Origin: Cupriavidus numazuensis
GTDB taxonomy: Bacteria > Pseudomonadota > Gammaproteobacteria > Burkholderiales > Burkholderiaceae
Assembly: GCF_905397435.1 (NCBI RefSeq)
Contig: NZ_CAJPVI010000072.1
Span: 1 to 37,616, forward strand
Direction of reading: 5' to 3'
DNA length: 37,616 nucleotides
This document shows positions 22,258 to 30,600 of this stretch, one piece after another; positions within the stretch are counted from its first letter, which is position 1; every line of letters begins with the position of its first letter. Under the pieces are notes generated by a model, which was not told the DNA's origin, ran no database searches, and was given only the letters and a program-made list of their open reading frames with translations. A program made the translations under genes and the position numbers.

Positions 22258-23798
22258 ACGTTTCGCTCCTTTCCTTTCCAGTAGGGTTCGCGCAGTTCGC
22301 GCTTGAGCAGCTTGCCCATGGTGTTGCGGGGCAGTGCGGGGATGAATTCGATGCGGCGCGGCTGCTTGTACGAAGCCAGATGGCGCGCGCAATGGCCGAG
22401 CACGTCCTTGGCGTCAGCCAGGTGGCCCGGTTTCAGTTCGCAGAAGGCCAGCACCTGTTCGCCAAACTCGTCGTCAGGGATGCCGATCACGGCGGCGTCG
22501 AGGATGGCCGGGTGCCGCAACAGCGCGGCCTCGATCTCGGCCGGATAGATGTTCACGCCGCCCGAAATGATCATGTCCTTGGCGCGGTCGGTGATGTAGA
22601 GGTAGCCGTCTTCGTCGAGGCAACCGATATCGCCGACGCGGAAGAAGCCGTCGGCGTCGAGCACCTCCGGGCCCAGCGGCGGCTGGTTGAGGTAGTGGCG
22701 GATCGTCACCGGCGTGCGGATCCACAGTTCGCCGTGCTGGCCAACCGGCATCCGGTTGCCCTCGGCATCGCGGACTTCGATGTCGACGTGCCGGTGCGGC
22801 AGTCCGCTCGAACCAGGCTTGGCCTGCTGCATGTGCGTGGGCAGGCAGGAAATCATGCCGACCTCGCTCGCGCCGTAGCGCTCCTGCAGCTTGCCGGCAC
22901 CGAAATAGCCGGCGATCCATTCCTTCAGCACGACCGGCACGGGCGCCGCGCCCACGCTCAGGCTGCGGATCGACGAGACATCGTGGCGCGCGAGTTCCTG
23001 CGCCGGCAGCGCGGCGATGCGCTTGTACATGGTCGGCACGGCGGTCCATGTGGTGACCCGGTGCCGCGCGATCAACGCGAGCGCCTCTTCCGGCACGAAG
23101 CGGCGCTGGAGCACGGTCTTGCCGCCTTCGCGCACGCTGGCCCAGAACTGCGACGGGCCGGAGCCGTGATGGGCGGGCATGTTGATCAGCGTGACCGGGT
23201 CGGCAAACCCCGGCCCACCGCCGGTGCGCCGGTATGCCTCGACCGATTCGCGGTACTCGCGGATGGCCTCAGGGTCGGCGCCACGGTTCATGACCACGCC
23301 CTTGGGCAGGCCCGTGGTGCCGGACGTGTAGATGATCAGCGGTGGCTCGGCTGCCGCGAACAGCAGCGCGCCGCCTGCAACCGGCAATTCGGCGAACGCG
23401 ATAAAGCCAGGCGACGGCGCGTCGAGCGAGACAGCCAGCCGGATCGGCAGGCTCGCCAGGACCGGCGCCAGCACAGCAGGGTCGGCGTCGTCACACAGGA
23501 ACACGGTCGTGCGGCTGTCGGCCAGCACATGGCGGCATTCGTCCGGTGTCAGGCGCCAGTTCAGGCCTAGCATCGTGCAGCCGAGCTTCGCCACTGCGCC
23601 GGCGGTGATCGCCCATTCCAGCCGCACCCGCATGCGCAGCGCCACCACATCGGCCGGGCCCACGCCGCGCTGGCTCAGGCCGTGTGCCAACTGGTCCGCA
23701 CGCTCGTTGAATTCCCGCCAGGTCAGGCTCTGGCTGCCTTCGACCAGCGCGACCTCGTCCGGCTTTTCAGCCGCCCATCGCTCGATTCCTATCCGCAT
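22254..23798 (-). CDS. AMP-forming acyl-CoA ligase 1
   Basis: This 514-residue ANL-family enzyme has the P-loop YTSGTTGLPKGVVM, A5 motif LQERYGASEVG, A7-A8 region FFRVGDIGCLDEDGYLYITD followed by RAKDMIISGGVNIYPAEIE, and the C-terminal catalytic lysine segment RNTMGKLLKREL. It activates a carboxylic acid with ATP and CoA. I chose the ATG at 23798 over one ten codons upstream because AGGAG lies seven bases before it. It is the first gene of the eight-gene acyl-CoA operon; an imperfect palindrome at 23838-23859 lies 40 bases upstream and is a likely regulator site. Confidence 0.9.
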   Translation of the reverse strand: MRIGIERWAAEKPDEVALVEGSQSLTWREFNERADQLAHGLSQRGVGPADVVALRMRVRLEWAITAGAVAKLGCTMLGLNWRLTPDECRHVLADSRTTVFLCDDADPAVLAPVLASLPIRLAVSLDAPSPGFIAFAELPVAGGALLFAAAEPPLIIYTSGTTGLPKGVVMNRGADPEAIREYRESVEAYRRTGGGPGFADPVTLINMPAHHGSGPSQFWASVREGGKTVLQRRFVPEEALALIARHRVTTWTAVPTMYKRIAALPAQELARHDVSSIRSLSVGAAPVPVVLKEWIAGYFGAGKLQERYGASEVGMISCLPTHMQQAKPGSSGLPHRHVDIEVRDAEGNRMPVGQHGELWIRTPVTIRHYLNQPPLGPEVLDADGFFRVGDIGCLDEDGYLYITDRAKDMIISGGVNIYPAEIEAALLRHPAILDAAVIGIPDDEFGEQVLAFCELKPGHLADAKDVLGHCARHLASYKQPRRIEFIPALPRNTMGKLLKRELREPYWKGKERNV

Positions 23799-23837
23799 TG
23801 CTGTCTCCTGCTGTTCGCGTTCCGACAAAGCTTAGTA

Positions 23838-23859
23838 ATTTGCTTGTTCACAAACAAAT
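23838..23859. promoter_or_regulatory. Imperfect palindrome between divergent acyl-CoA operons, putative TetR site
   Basis: ATTTGCTTGT, two bases, then ACAAACAAAT form an inverted repeat with one mismatch in ten. It lies 40 bp upstream of the ligase 1 start and 85 bp upstream of the DUF35 gene start, so one protein bound here could control both directions. The half-sites TGCTTG and CAAACA recur upstream of the TetR gene at 26286-26309. Confidence 0.6.
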
Positions 23860-23944
23860 AAGTACATTCCCGGATTTCGCTCTGGCAGGTGATGACTAGA
23901 CTTGCCGGACAGGACCACTAGCCCACGAGACCAAGAGACTTTCC

Positions 23945-24349
23945 ATGACCCTCACGCTTCTCAAGCCGGCGCTTTATCGCGCCCAAGGCACCCCTGGCGA
24001 ACCCGACCATCCTGCGCTGCTGGGCGGCGCATGCCGTTGCGGCTACACCTTTTTCCCGTGGCAGACCTACGGCTGCGAACGTTGCGGCGGCCACGGCGAG
24101 ATGCTGACACCGCTCGCACTCGGCGGGCGCGGCACCGTGGAGTCGAGCGCCGTGGTCCACCTGCACCCCGCGGCGGACCGGCCCACGCCGTTCACCATCG
24201 CGGCCATCCGGCTCGACGACGGACCCGTGGTGCGCACGCTCGTCAGCCAGCACGACGGCGATGCCCCGCTGACACCGGGCGACCGCGTCGTCGCCGTGCT
24301 CGTCCAGGCTGGCGATGCCAGCGACCTCCGCTTCACGCGGGCCGACTGA
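23945..24349 (+). CDS. DUF35 OB-fold, zinc-ribbon protein (thiolase partner)
   Basis: This 134-residue protein has the two parts of DUF35 proteins: a rubredoxin-like zinc ribbon with Cys30, Cys32, Cys44 and Cys47 (CRCGYTFFPWQTYGCERCG) and an OB-fold acyl-CoA-associated domain from about 58 to 130 (GRGTVESSAVVHL...LTPGDRVVAVLV). DUF35 proteins form complexes with thiolase-like proteins, for example the ChsH2-Ltp2 retro-aldolase in steroid side-chain breakdown. The thiolase-like gene follows after 20 bases, which supports such a complex here. The gene is divergent from the acyl-CoA operon. Confidence 0.88.
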   Translation: MTLTLLKPALYRAQGTPGEPDHPALLGGACRCGYTFFPWQTYGCERCGGHGEMLTPLALGGRGTVESSAVVHLHPAADRPTPFTIAAIRLDDGPVVRTLVSQHDGDAPLTPGDRVVAVLVQAGDASDLRFTRAD

Positions 24350-24369
24350 CCCCATCGCGCCATCGCACC

Positions 24370-25539
24370 ATGACGACATCGCTTTCCACGCTTTCCACAC
24401 TGCGCCCGGTCTACGTGATCGGTATCGGCCTGCACCGCTATCAACCGTTGAGCGAGACGCCCTACGTCGAACTCGGCCTCACCGCCGCACGCGCCGCGCT
24501 TGCCGATGCGGCGCTCCCTTGGGAAGACGTGCAGTCCGCCTATGTCGCGCGCGCGCTGCTGCCGATGGCCGCGGGCCGGCCCATGCTGCGCCACCTCGGC
24601 GCGACCGGCATTCCCATCACCCATATCGAAAACGCATCGGCCTCGGGGTCAGCCGCGTTCCGGCAGGCCTGCCTCGAAGTCGCGACCGGGCTGACCGACG
24701 TGTCGATGGCCCTTGGCGTCGACAAGCCGCGCGCGCAATCCGGGCGTCCCGAGCGCGCCGAGTCGCTGACCGGCGTGCCCCACCTGGCCGACGACGCGAT
24801 CGCGCCCTACACGCACTTCGCGCTGCTGGCCGACGCCTATGCGCACCGCAACCGCATCGCCGTCGAGGACATCGCGCTGGTGGCCGTGAAGAACCATCGC
24901 AACGGCGCCCTCAATCCGTTCGCGCAACGGCAGAAGGCACGCACGCTGGACGACATCCTCTCGGGCAAGCAGGTGGCGGGTTGTTTCACGGCGCTGCAAT
25001 GCACGCCGGTCGGCGAAGGCGGCGCGGCGGTGATCGTCGCGTCGGAGGCGGCAATCCGGCGCCTCGGGATCGATGCGGGCCGCGCGATCCGCGTGACCGC
25101 GTCGGCGGCCGGCAGCCAGCGCGTCTATGACGACACGGCGCGCTACGACGCGCTGCTGACGCAAGAGACCGTCACCCGCGCGCTGGCCGATGCACGCGTC
25201 TCGGCCAGTCAGCTGGACGTGGTGGAGCTGCACGACGCCTTTACCGTCGAGGAACTGGAGTACCTCGAGGCGATCGGCGTCTGCGCGCCAGGTCAGGCCA
25301 TGGGCATGCTGAAGGAAGGCGCCTTCGATATCGGCGGACGGTGCGCGGTCAGCCCCTCAGGCGGACTGATTGCGATGGGGCACCCGATCGGGCCGACCGG
25401 TATCGGGCAGGTTGCGGAGATCGTGCGGCAGTTGCGCGGAGAAGCCGGAGAGCGCCAGCATGGCGGGGCGCGCATCGGGCTTGCCCATATGGTGGGCCTG
25501 GGCGCAGTCTGCTACGCCCATGTCCTGCAGCGCGACTGA
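24370..25539 (+). CDS. Thiolase-like protein lacking the nucleophilic Cys; probable retro-aldolase subunit
   Basis: This 389-residue protein has the thiolase fold of the SCP-2/Ltp branch. At the N-terminal active-site position, where thiolases have Cys as in NNCATGS, it reads ENASASGSAAF with Ser90, so Claisen cleavage by the usual covalent route is unlikely. The His of VELHDAFTVEELEYLE and the GGLIAMGHPIGPTGIGQ block are kept. Thiolase homologues without the Cys that pair with a DUF35 protein, such as Ltp2, are retro-aldolases that split 3-hydroxyacyl-CoA with a tertiary or hindered hydroxyl. Its direct DUF35 neighbour supports that reading. It may release propionyl-CoA or acetyl-CoA plus a ketone or aldehyde. 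Another possibility is a scaffold role. Confidence 0.85.
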   Translation: MTTSLSTLSTLRPVYVIGIGLHRYQPLSETPYVELGLTAARAALADAALPWEDVQSAYVARALLPMAAGRPMLRHLGATGIPITHIENASASGSAAFRQACLEVATGLTDVSMALGVDKPRAQSGRPERAESLTGVPHLADDAIAPYTHFALLADAYAHRNRIAVEDIALVAVKNHRNGALNPFAQRQKARTLDDILSGKQVAGCFTALQCTPVGEGGAAVIVASEAAIRRLGIDAGRAIRVTASAAGSQRVYDDTARYDALLTQETVTRALADARVSASQLDVVELHDAFTVEELEYLEAIGVCAPGQAMGMLKEGAFDIGGRCAVSPSGGLIAMGHPIGPTGIGQVAEIVRQLRGEAGERQHGGARIGLAHMVGLGAVCYAHVLQRD

Positions 25540-25548
25540 AGCAGGGGT

Positions 25549-26274
25549 TCAGGCTTCGGGGCGCAATGCCAGATCGACGGTGCGCAGCAGGCTTTCGCGC
25601 ACCCGCTCCGGGTCGGCGCTCGGTGTTCCCAGCAGGAACTGCACCGAGATGCCGCGCAGCGCGCCCAGGATCACCAGCGCTTCGGCGGCCGGATCCACAT
25701 CCTCGCGGATCTGGCCCTTGTCCATGCCGATGCGGATCTGGCCTTCCAGGTGAGCCAGCGAATTGCGGTTGAAGCGATCGAGCGCGTCCGCAAGTGGCCC
25801 GCCGCTGATGAATCCCTCGGTAAACAGGATGTTCAGCGCGCGCGTGGCCCGATCCTGGGCCACCGTCCGCTCGATATACAGGGACACCACGCCCAGCACT
25901 GCCTCTATGCCCTCCTCCCACGGATCGGCAGACACGCGTGCCTCTCTGAAACCCGCCTCGATGTACTCCACCAGCGCGATCAGCAGGCCCTCCTTGCTGC
26001 CGAAATGGTGGGCCGGCAGCCCACGGCTGTAGCCGGCCAGTTCGCCGGCCTCGTTCAGCGTCGTGCCGGCCACGCCCTTCGTGCTGACCAGCGCCATCGC
26101 GCATTCGAGGATGCGGCGGCCGGCCTCTTCGCGCCGCTCGAGTTGGGTGCGACGCTGGCGGCGAGCCGCGCCCCCGGCAGGGGCCTCGGCACCGGCGTCG
26201 GAACCGGGTTCGGTATCGGTAGCCGGGTCGGCTTGGGAAACAGGCTTGGGTGCGGCTTGGATACGGGCGGCCAT
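25549..26274 (-). CDS. TetR-family transcriptional regulator (acyl-CoA cluster)
   Basis: This 241-residue protein has an unusually long, Ala/Pro/Glu-rich N-terminal tail (about 40 residues) before the TetR helix-turn-helix in VSTKGVAGTTLNEAGELAG then YSRGLPAHHFGSKEGLLIAL. The C-terminal ligand domain spans about 100-235. The ATG at 26274 is preferred to a TTG ten codons upstream, which would put the start in a palindrome. It is convergent with the thiolase-like gene, nine bases apart, and is the only regulator near the two acyl-CoA operons, so it probably controls them. Its ligand may be an acyl-CoA intermediate; that is inference from TetR regulators of fatty-acid-type pathways. Confidence 0.87.
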   Translation of the reverse strand: MAARIQAAPKPVSQADPATDTEPGSDAGAEAPAGGAARRQRRTQLERREEAGRRILECAMALVSTKGVAGTTLNEAGELAGYSRGLPAHHFGSKEGLLIALVEYIEAGFREARVSADPWEEGIEAVLGVVSLYIERTVAQDRATRALNILFTEGFISGGPLADALDRFNRNSLAHLEGQIRIGMDKGQIREDVDPAAEALVILGALRGISVQFLLGTPSADPERVRESLLRTVDLALRPEA

Positions 26275-26285
26275 GGTGTTGCAAA

Positions 26286-26309
26286 GATGCTTGCTCGAGG
26301 GCAAACATC
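26286..26309. promoter_or_regulatory. Inverted repeat upstream of tetR, putative autoregulatory site
   Basis: GATGCTTGC and GCAAACATC, separated by TCGAGG, form an inverted repeat (one mismatch in nine) 12-35 bp upstream of the TetR start. It shares TGCTTG and CAAACA with the site at 23838-23859, but the gap between those hexamers is eight bases here and four there. Confidence 0.5.
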
Positions 26310-26450
26310 ATACTGTAGCGCGCCATGGCCGCCCAGTTGCGCTGCTGCGAGGGGCGGACTTCGGCAAGGATGGATTGGGGGCGTACCCGATTATCGAATG
26401 TACGTGCCGGCAGTAGCCTCTTGGTACACCAACACAGGAGTAGATACCCA

Positions 26451-27314
26451 ATGCCCATCCGTCCCTTGGAATCCCCGCGCTCGTCATACCGTGCCGTGCT
26501 TGCTCTGGCGATCTCCGCCACGGCCGGCCTGCTCTCCGCCTGCGCAGCGAACCTGCCAAGCCAGTCGGCCAAGGTGCCCGAACTGCGCCCCGGCGTTCCC
26601 GCAGGCTACCTGGCCCCGGATGCCCGCCCCGACAGCCTGGCGCTGGTGCCGCAGCCGCCGGCAGCCGAATCGGCGGCGTTCGCGCTGGACAAGGACACGG
26701 CAAAGCTGGCCCAGACCCAGTGGGCGAAGTCCGGCTCGGCGCGCTGGAAGCAGGCGCAACTCGACGCGGACCTTAGCTTCCCGGCTGCAGCGGGCACCTT
26801 TTCCTGCGCAGTGAACGCGCCCATCAGCGAGGCGCAGACGCCGCGCTTGTACATGATGCTACGGCGCACGCTGGTCGACGCGGGCCTGGCAACCTATCGC
26901 GCGAAGGACCGCTACAACCGCACGCGCCCGTTCGTGGCCACGAGCACGTCATCGTGCACGCCCGCCGAAGAAGCCAAGCTGGCCAAGGATGGTTCCTACC
27001 CTTCAGGACATAGCGCCGCCGGATGGGCATGGGCCCTCGTGCTGACGGAAATCGCTCCCGATCGCGCCGACGCCATCCTGATGCGAGGGCGTGCCTTCGG
27101 GCAAAGCCGCATCGCCTGCAACGTGCACTGGCAGAGCGACGTCAACGAAGGCCGCATGGTCGCGGCGGCCACGGTAGCGCGTATGCATGCCGACCCGGTA
27201 TTCGAGGCCGACCTGGCAGCCGCGCGCGACGAGTTGGCCAAGGTGCGCGCTCAGGGCCTGCCACCGAACCGGGACTGTGCCGCAGAAGCTGCCGCACTGG
27301 TGACAAACCCCTAA
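26451..27314 (+). CDS. Class A nonspecific acid phosphatase (PAP2), lipoprotein
   Basis: This 287-residue protein has a lipoprotein signal peptide with lipobox LSAC (Cys31), so it should be anchored in a membrane facing the periplasm. The PAP2/PhoN active-site triplet is intact: K-X6-RP as Lys152-DRYNRT-Arg159-Pro160, PSGH at 184-187, and SR-X5-H-X3-D with Ser219, Arg220, His226 and Asp230. It would hydrolyse phosphate monoesters in the periplasm. AGGAG lies about nine bases before the ATG at 26451. It is a lone gene; a role in phosphate scavenging is likely. Most class A enzymes are soluble and periplasmic, so the lipid anchor is a small oddity. Confidence 0.92.
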   Translation: MPIRPLESPRSSYRAVLALAISATAGLLSACAANLPSQSAKVPELRPGVPAGYLAPDARPDSLALVPQPPAAESAAFALDKDTAKLAQTQWAKSGSARWKQAQLDADLSFPAAAGTFSCAVNAPISEAQTPRLYMMLRRTLVDAGLATYRAKDRYNRTRPFVATSTSSCTPAEEAKLAKDGSYPSGHSAAGWAWALVLTEIAPDRADAILMRGRAFGQSRIACNVHWQSDVNEGRMVAAATVARMHADPVFEADLAAARDELAKVRAQGLPPNRDCAAEAAALVTNP

Positions 27315-27613
27315 GGCATTGGCACATACGCGCCGGCGTCGGTTGGCGCCGGCTGCGCTCGCCATCTGCCACGTTGCCGAGCGCGCAAAGCTGGAGGTGC
27401 ACATCACTTTCTCTTCCCGGAAGACAGGGGATGTGGTGCCGCAGTCATCCGGAACGGGTCCCACGCCCGATGTGGCCGGAAGTCCGTTGACGGTCGATTC
27501 AGCCACGGTACGCTAAAATCAGCACACCTCGCTCCTGCGCCGATTAGCGACCGCTAGCGTACGAACGCTGCAACCGCCTGCCCGCGCAGGCCGCTTCCAT
27601 TCGCGGAGAACGA
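27315..27613. other. Gene-free stretch between phosphatase and histidine kinase
   Basis: These 299 bp hold no gene I can support. A GC-rich inverted repeat, GCCGGCG at 27332-27338 and CGCCGGC at 27347-27353 with an eight-base loop, follows the phosphatase stop and may be a terminator, though there is no T run. Near the kinase, TTGACG at 27487-27492 with TACGCT at 27509 or TAAAAT at 27514 is a weak promoter candidate; neither spacing is ideal. Confidence 0.5.
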
Positions 27614-30600
27614 ATGATCGATACGAACCTCGGCGGCCCGTCTTCGGGTGCAGACTGGGCGTCAGGCGAAATGGCCGAGCGCATCCGCACGTTCGACTGG
27701 TCTGCGACACCGCTCGGCCCCATCGAGTCATGGTCGCCGACCTTGCGGTCCATGATTCGCATCATGCTGGCCAACCGCTTTCCCCATATCCTTTGGTGGG
27801 GCCCCTCCTACATCCAGTTCTACAACGACGCCTATCGTCCGATTCCCGGTACCAAGCACCCGGAACGCGCGCTGGGCATAGCCGCCAGCGAGTGCTGGCC
27901 GGAGATCTGGCACGTCATCAAGCCGCTCATCGACCGTCCGTTCCATGGCGGCCCCGCGACCTGGGACGACGACATCTTCCTGGAAGTCAATCGCCATGGC
28001 TTCCGCGAGGAGAGCCACTTCACGATCGCGTACAGCCCTGTTCCCGACGACACGGTGGCCAGCGGCATCGGCGGCGTACTCGCGACGGTGCACGAAATCA
28101 CCGAAAAGGTCATTGGAGAACGGCGGCTGACCGTGCTGCGCGATCTGGGCGCGCGCATGGCCGACGCAAGGACAGCCGACGACGCTTGTGCGATCGCGGC
28201 CGAGGTTTTCGCCGCGCACGACAAGGACGTGCCCTTCGTGCTGCTGTACCTGACCGATCCTGCCACGCACGTCGCCACGCTCGCGGGCGCGACGGGAATC
28301 GAACCGGGCAAGGATATCTCGCCGCTGTCCGTGGACCTGCGCACCGCACTACCGGGCGGCTGGCCGCTTCGCGAGGCAACGCGTGACGGCGCCGTGGTCG
28401 TCACGGATCTGCGCACCAGGTTCGCAGCCGTGCCGGCGGGACCGTGGGACGATCCGCCGGATTCCGCGTTTGTCACCACGATTCCCGCGAGCCGGCTCAG
28501 GGAGCCCGCGGGTTTCATGGTGGCGGGGATCAGCGCGCGGCTGAAATGGGACCGGCACTATCAGGACTTCCTTGAACTGGCGAAAGCCCAGGTTGCGTCG
28601 GGCATCAACAACGCGCGCGCCTACGAGGAAGAAAAGCAGCGGGCCGAGACGCTGGCCGAACTCGATCGGGCCAAGACGGCATTCTTTTCCAACGTGAGCC
28701 ATGAGTTCCGCACACCGCTGACGCTTATGCTCGGACCTGTCGAAGACCTGCTGGTGCGCAGAAACAATGAGCTTTCTGCAGCGGCGAAGGAAGATCTTGC
28801 TGTCGTCGGCCGCAACGGTCTGCGGCTGCTGCGGCTGGTCAACTCGTTGCTCGATTTTTCGCGCATCGAGGCGGGCCGCATGCAGGCCACGTACGAACCG
28901 ACCGACCTCGCACGCTTCACGGAGGAACTCGCCAGCCTGTTCCGGTCGGCATGCGAGCGTGCCGGGCTGACACTGACCGTGGATTGCGACACCTTGCCCG
29001 AACCCGCCTTCGTCGATCGGGCAATGTGGGAAAAGATCGTACTGAACCTGCTGTCGAACGCGTTCAAGTTTACGCAGGCAGGCCGCATCGCGGTCAGCCT
29101 GCGGGCCATTGGCGACAAGGCCGAGCTGCGCGTTGCCGATACCGGCACGGGTATACCGGCCGACGAACTGCCACGCATCTTCGATCGGTTCCATCGCGTG
29201 CAGGGCACCCACGGGCGCACGCACGAAGGCGCCGGGATCGGACTGGCGCTGACGCTGGAGCTGATCAAACTCCACGGCGGCACGATACGCGCCGACAGCA
29301 CCCCAGGTACCGGCAGCACGTTCATCGTCGAGATTCCGCTGGGCAAGGCGCACCTGCCTGCCGACCGCATCGGCACCCATGGCGACGCCGATGGGCGGTC
29401 GACCGATCCACGGCCGTTCGTCGAGGAAGCGCTGCGCTGGCTGCCCCACGATGCGCCTGCCACCGCCGCGGCGGATACCTCGCTGCCCGAGCGCGCACCG
29501 GAGCCCCCGCCGCATGCGGCGGGCGCGAGCCGCCCACGCATCCTGGTGGCCGACGACAACGCCGACATGCGGCAATATCTCGCTCGCCTGCTTGGCCAGG
29601 ACTACGAGGTCGAACTCGCCACCGACGGGCAGGACGCCCTGGCACGAATCCAGGCTCGCAGCGTCGAACTGCTCCTCACCGACGTGATGATGCCCGGCCT
29701 CGATGGCTTCGGCCTCTTGCACACCCTGCGTGCAGAACCGAAAACAGCCGACCTGCCGATCATCATGCTGTCGGCACGTGCCGGCGAAGAAAGCCTGGCG
29801 GAAGGCGTGGAAGCCGGTGCCGACGACTACCTGACCAAGCCGTTCAATGCGCGCGAGCTGCTCGCAAGAGTCGGCACGCACGTGAAGATGGCGCGCTTCC
29901 GCCGCGAAGCGCTGGAGGCGCTGCGCCGTCGCGGCCAGGCGCTGCGCGAGGCGGACCGGCGCAAGGATGAGTTCCTGAATATCCTCGCGCACGAGTTGCG
30001 CGGGCCGCTGGCGACCATCAGCAATACCGCGCATATCCTCGGGCAGTCCCGCACCGACACCGAGCTGGCGCGCGATGCGCAGAAGCGGATCGAGCGGCAA
30101 CTGCGGCACCTCGTGCGTCTGGTCGACGATCTGCTCGACACCAACCGCATTACGCAGGGCAAGCTGCAACTGCACATCGAACGCGTGGAACTGCAAGCCG
30201 CCATTCGCGACGCGATCGAGACGTGCAGGCCGCTGGCCGAAGAACTCGAGCGCGAGGTGGCGCTCGACGTCCCCGAGGAATCCATCTGGCTCGATGCGGA
30301 CCCGGTGCGTCTCGCGCAGGTATTCGGCAATCTGCTCAGCAACGCGTACAAGTACACGGAGCATGGCGGACACGTGTGGCTCAGCGTCGAGCCCCGCGGC
30401 GGCGAAGTGCTGCTGCGCGTGAAAGACGATGGCGTCGGCATTCCAGCCGAAGCGCTGCCATCGATCTTCGACCTGTTCGTGCAGGTTCGCTCATCGCTCA
30501 ACCGGGCACGCGGCGGATTGGGCATCGGCCTCGCGCTCGTCAAGCGCCTGGTCGACATGCACGGCGGGCAGGTCGAAGGCTTCAGCGACGGCCCGTCGCG

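Noticed and set aside
26275..26304. Upstream TTG start for the TetR gene near 26304
   Set aside because: It lies within the inverted repeat that is likely an operator, has no ribosome site and adds residues unlike the family.
28349..30373. A 674-codon open frame antisense to the histidine kinase
   Set aside because: No recognisable domain; the sense strand has all kinase and receiver motifs.
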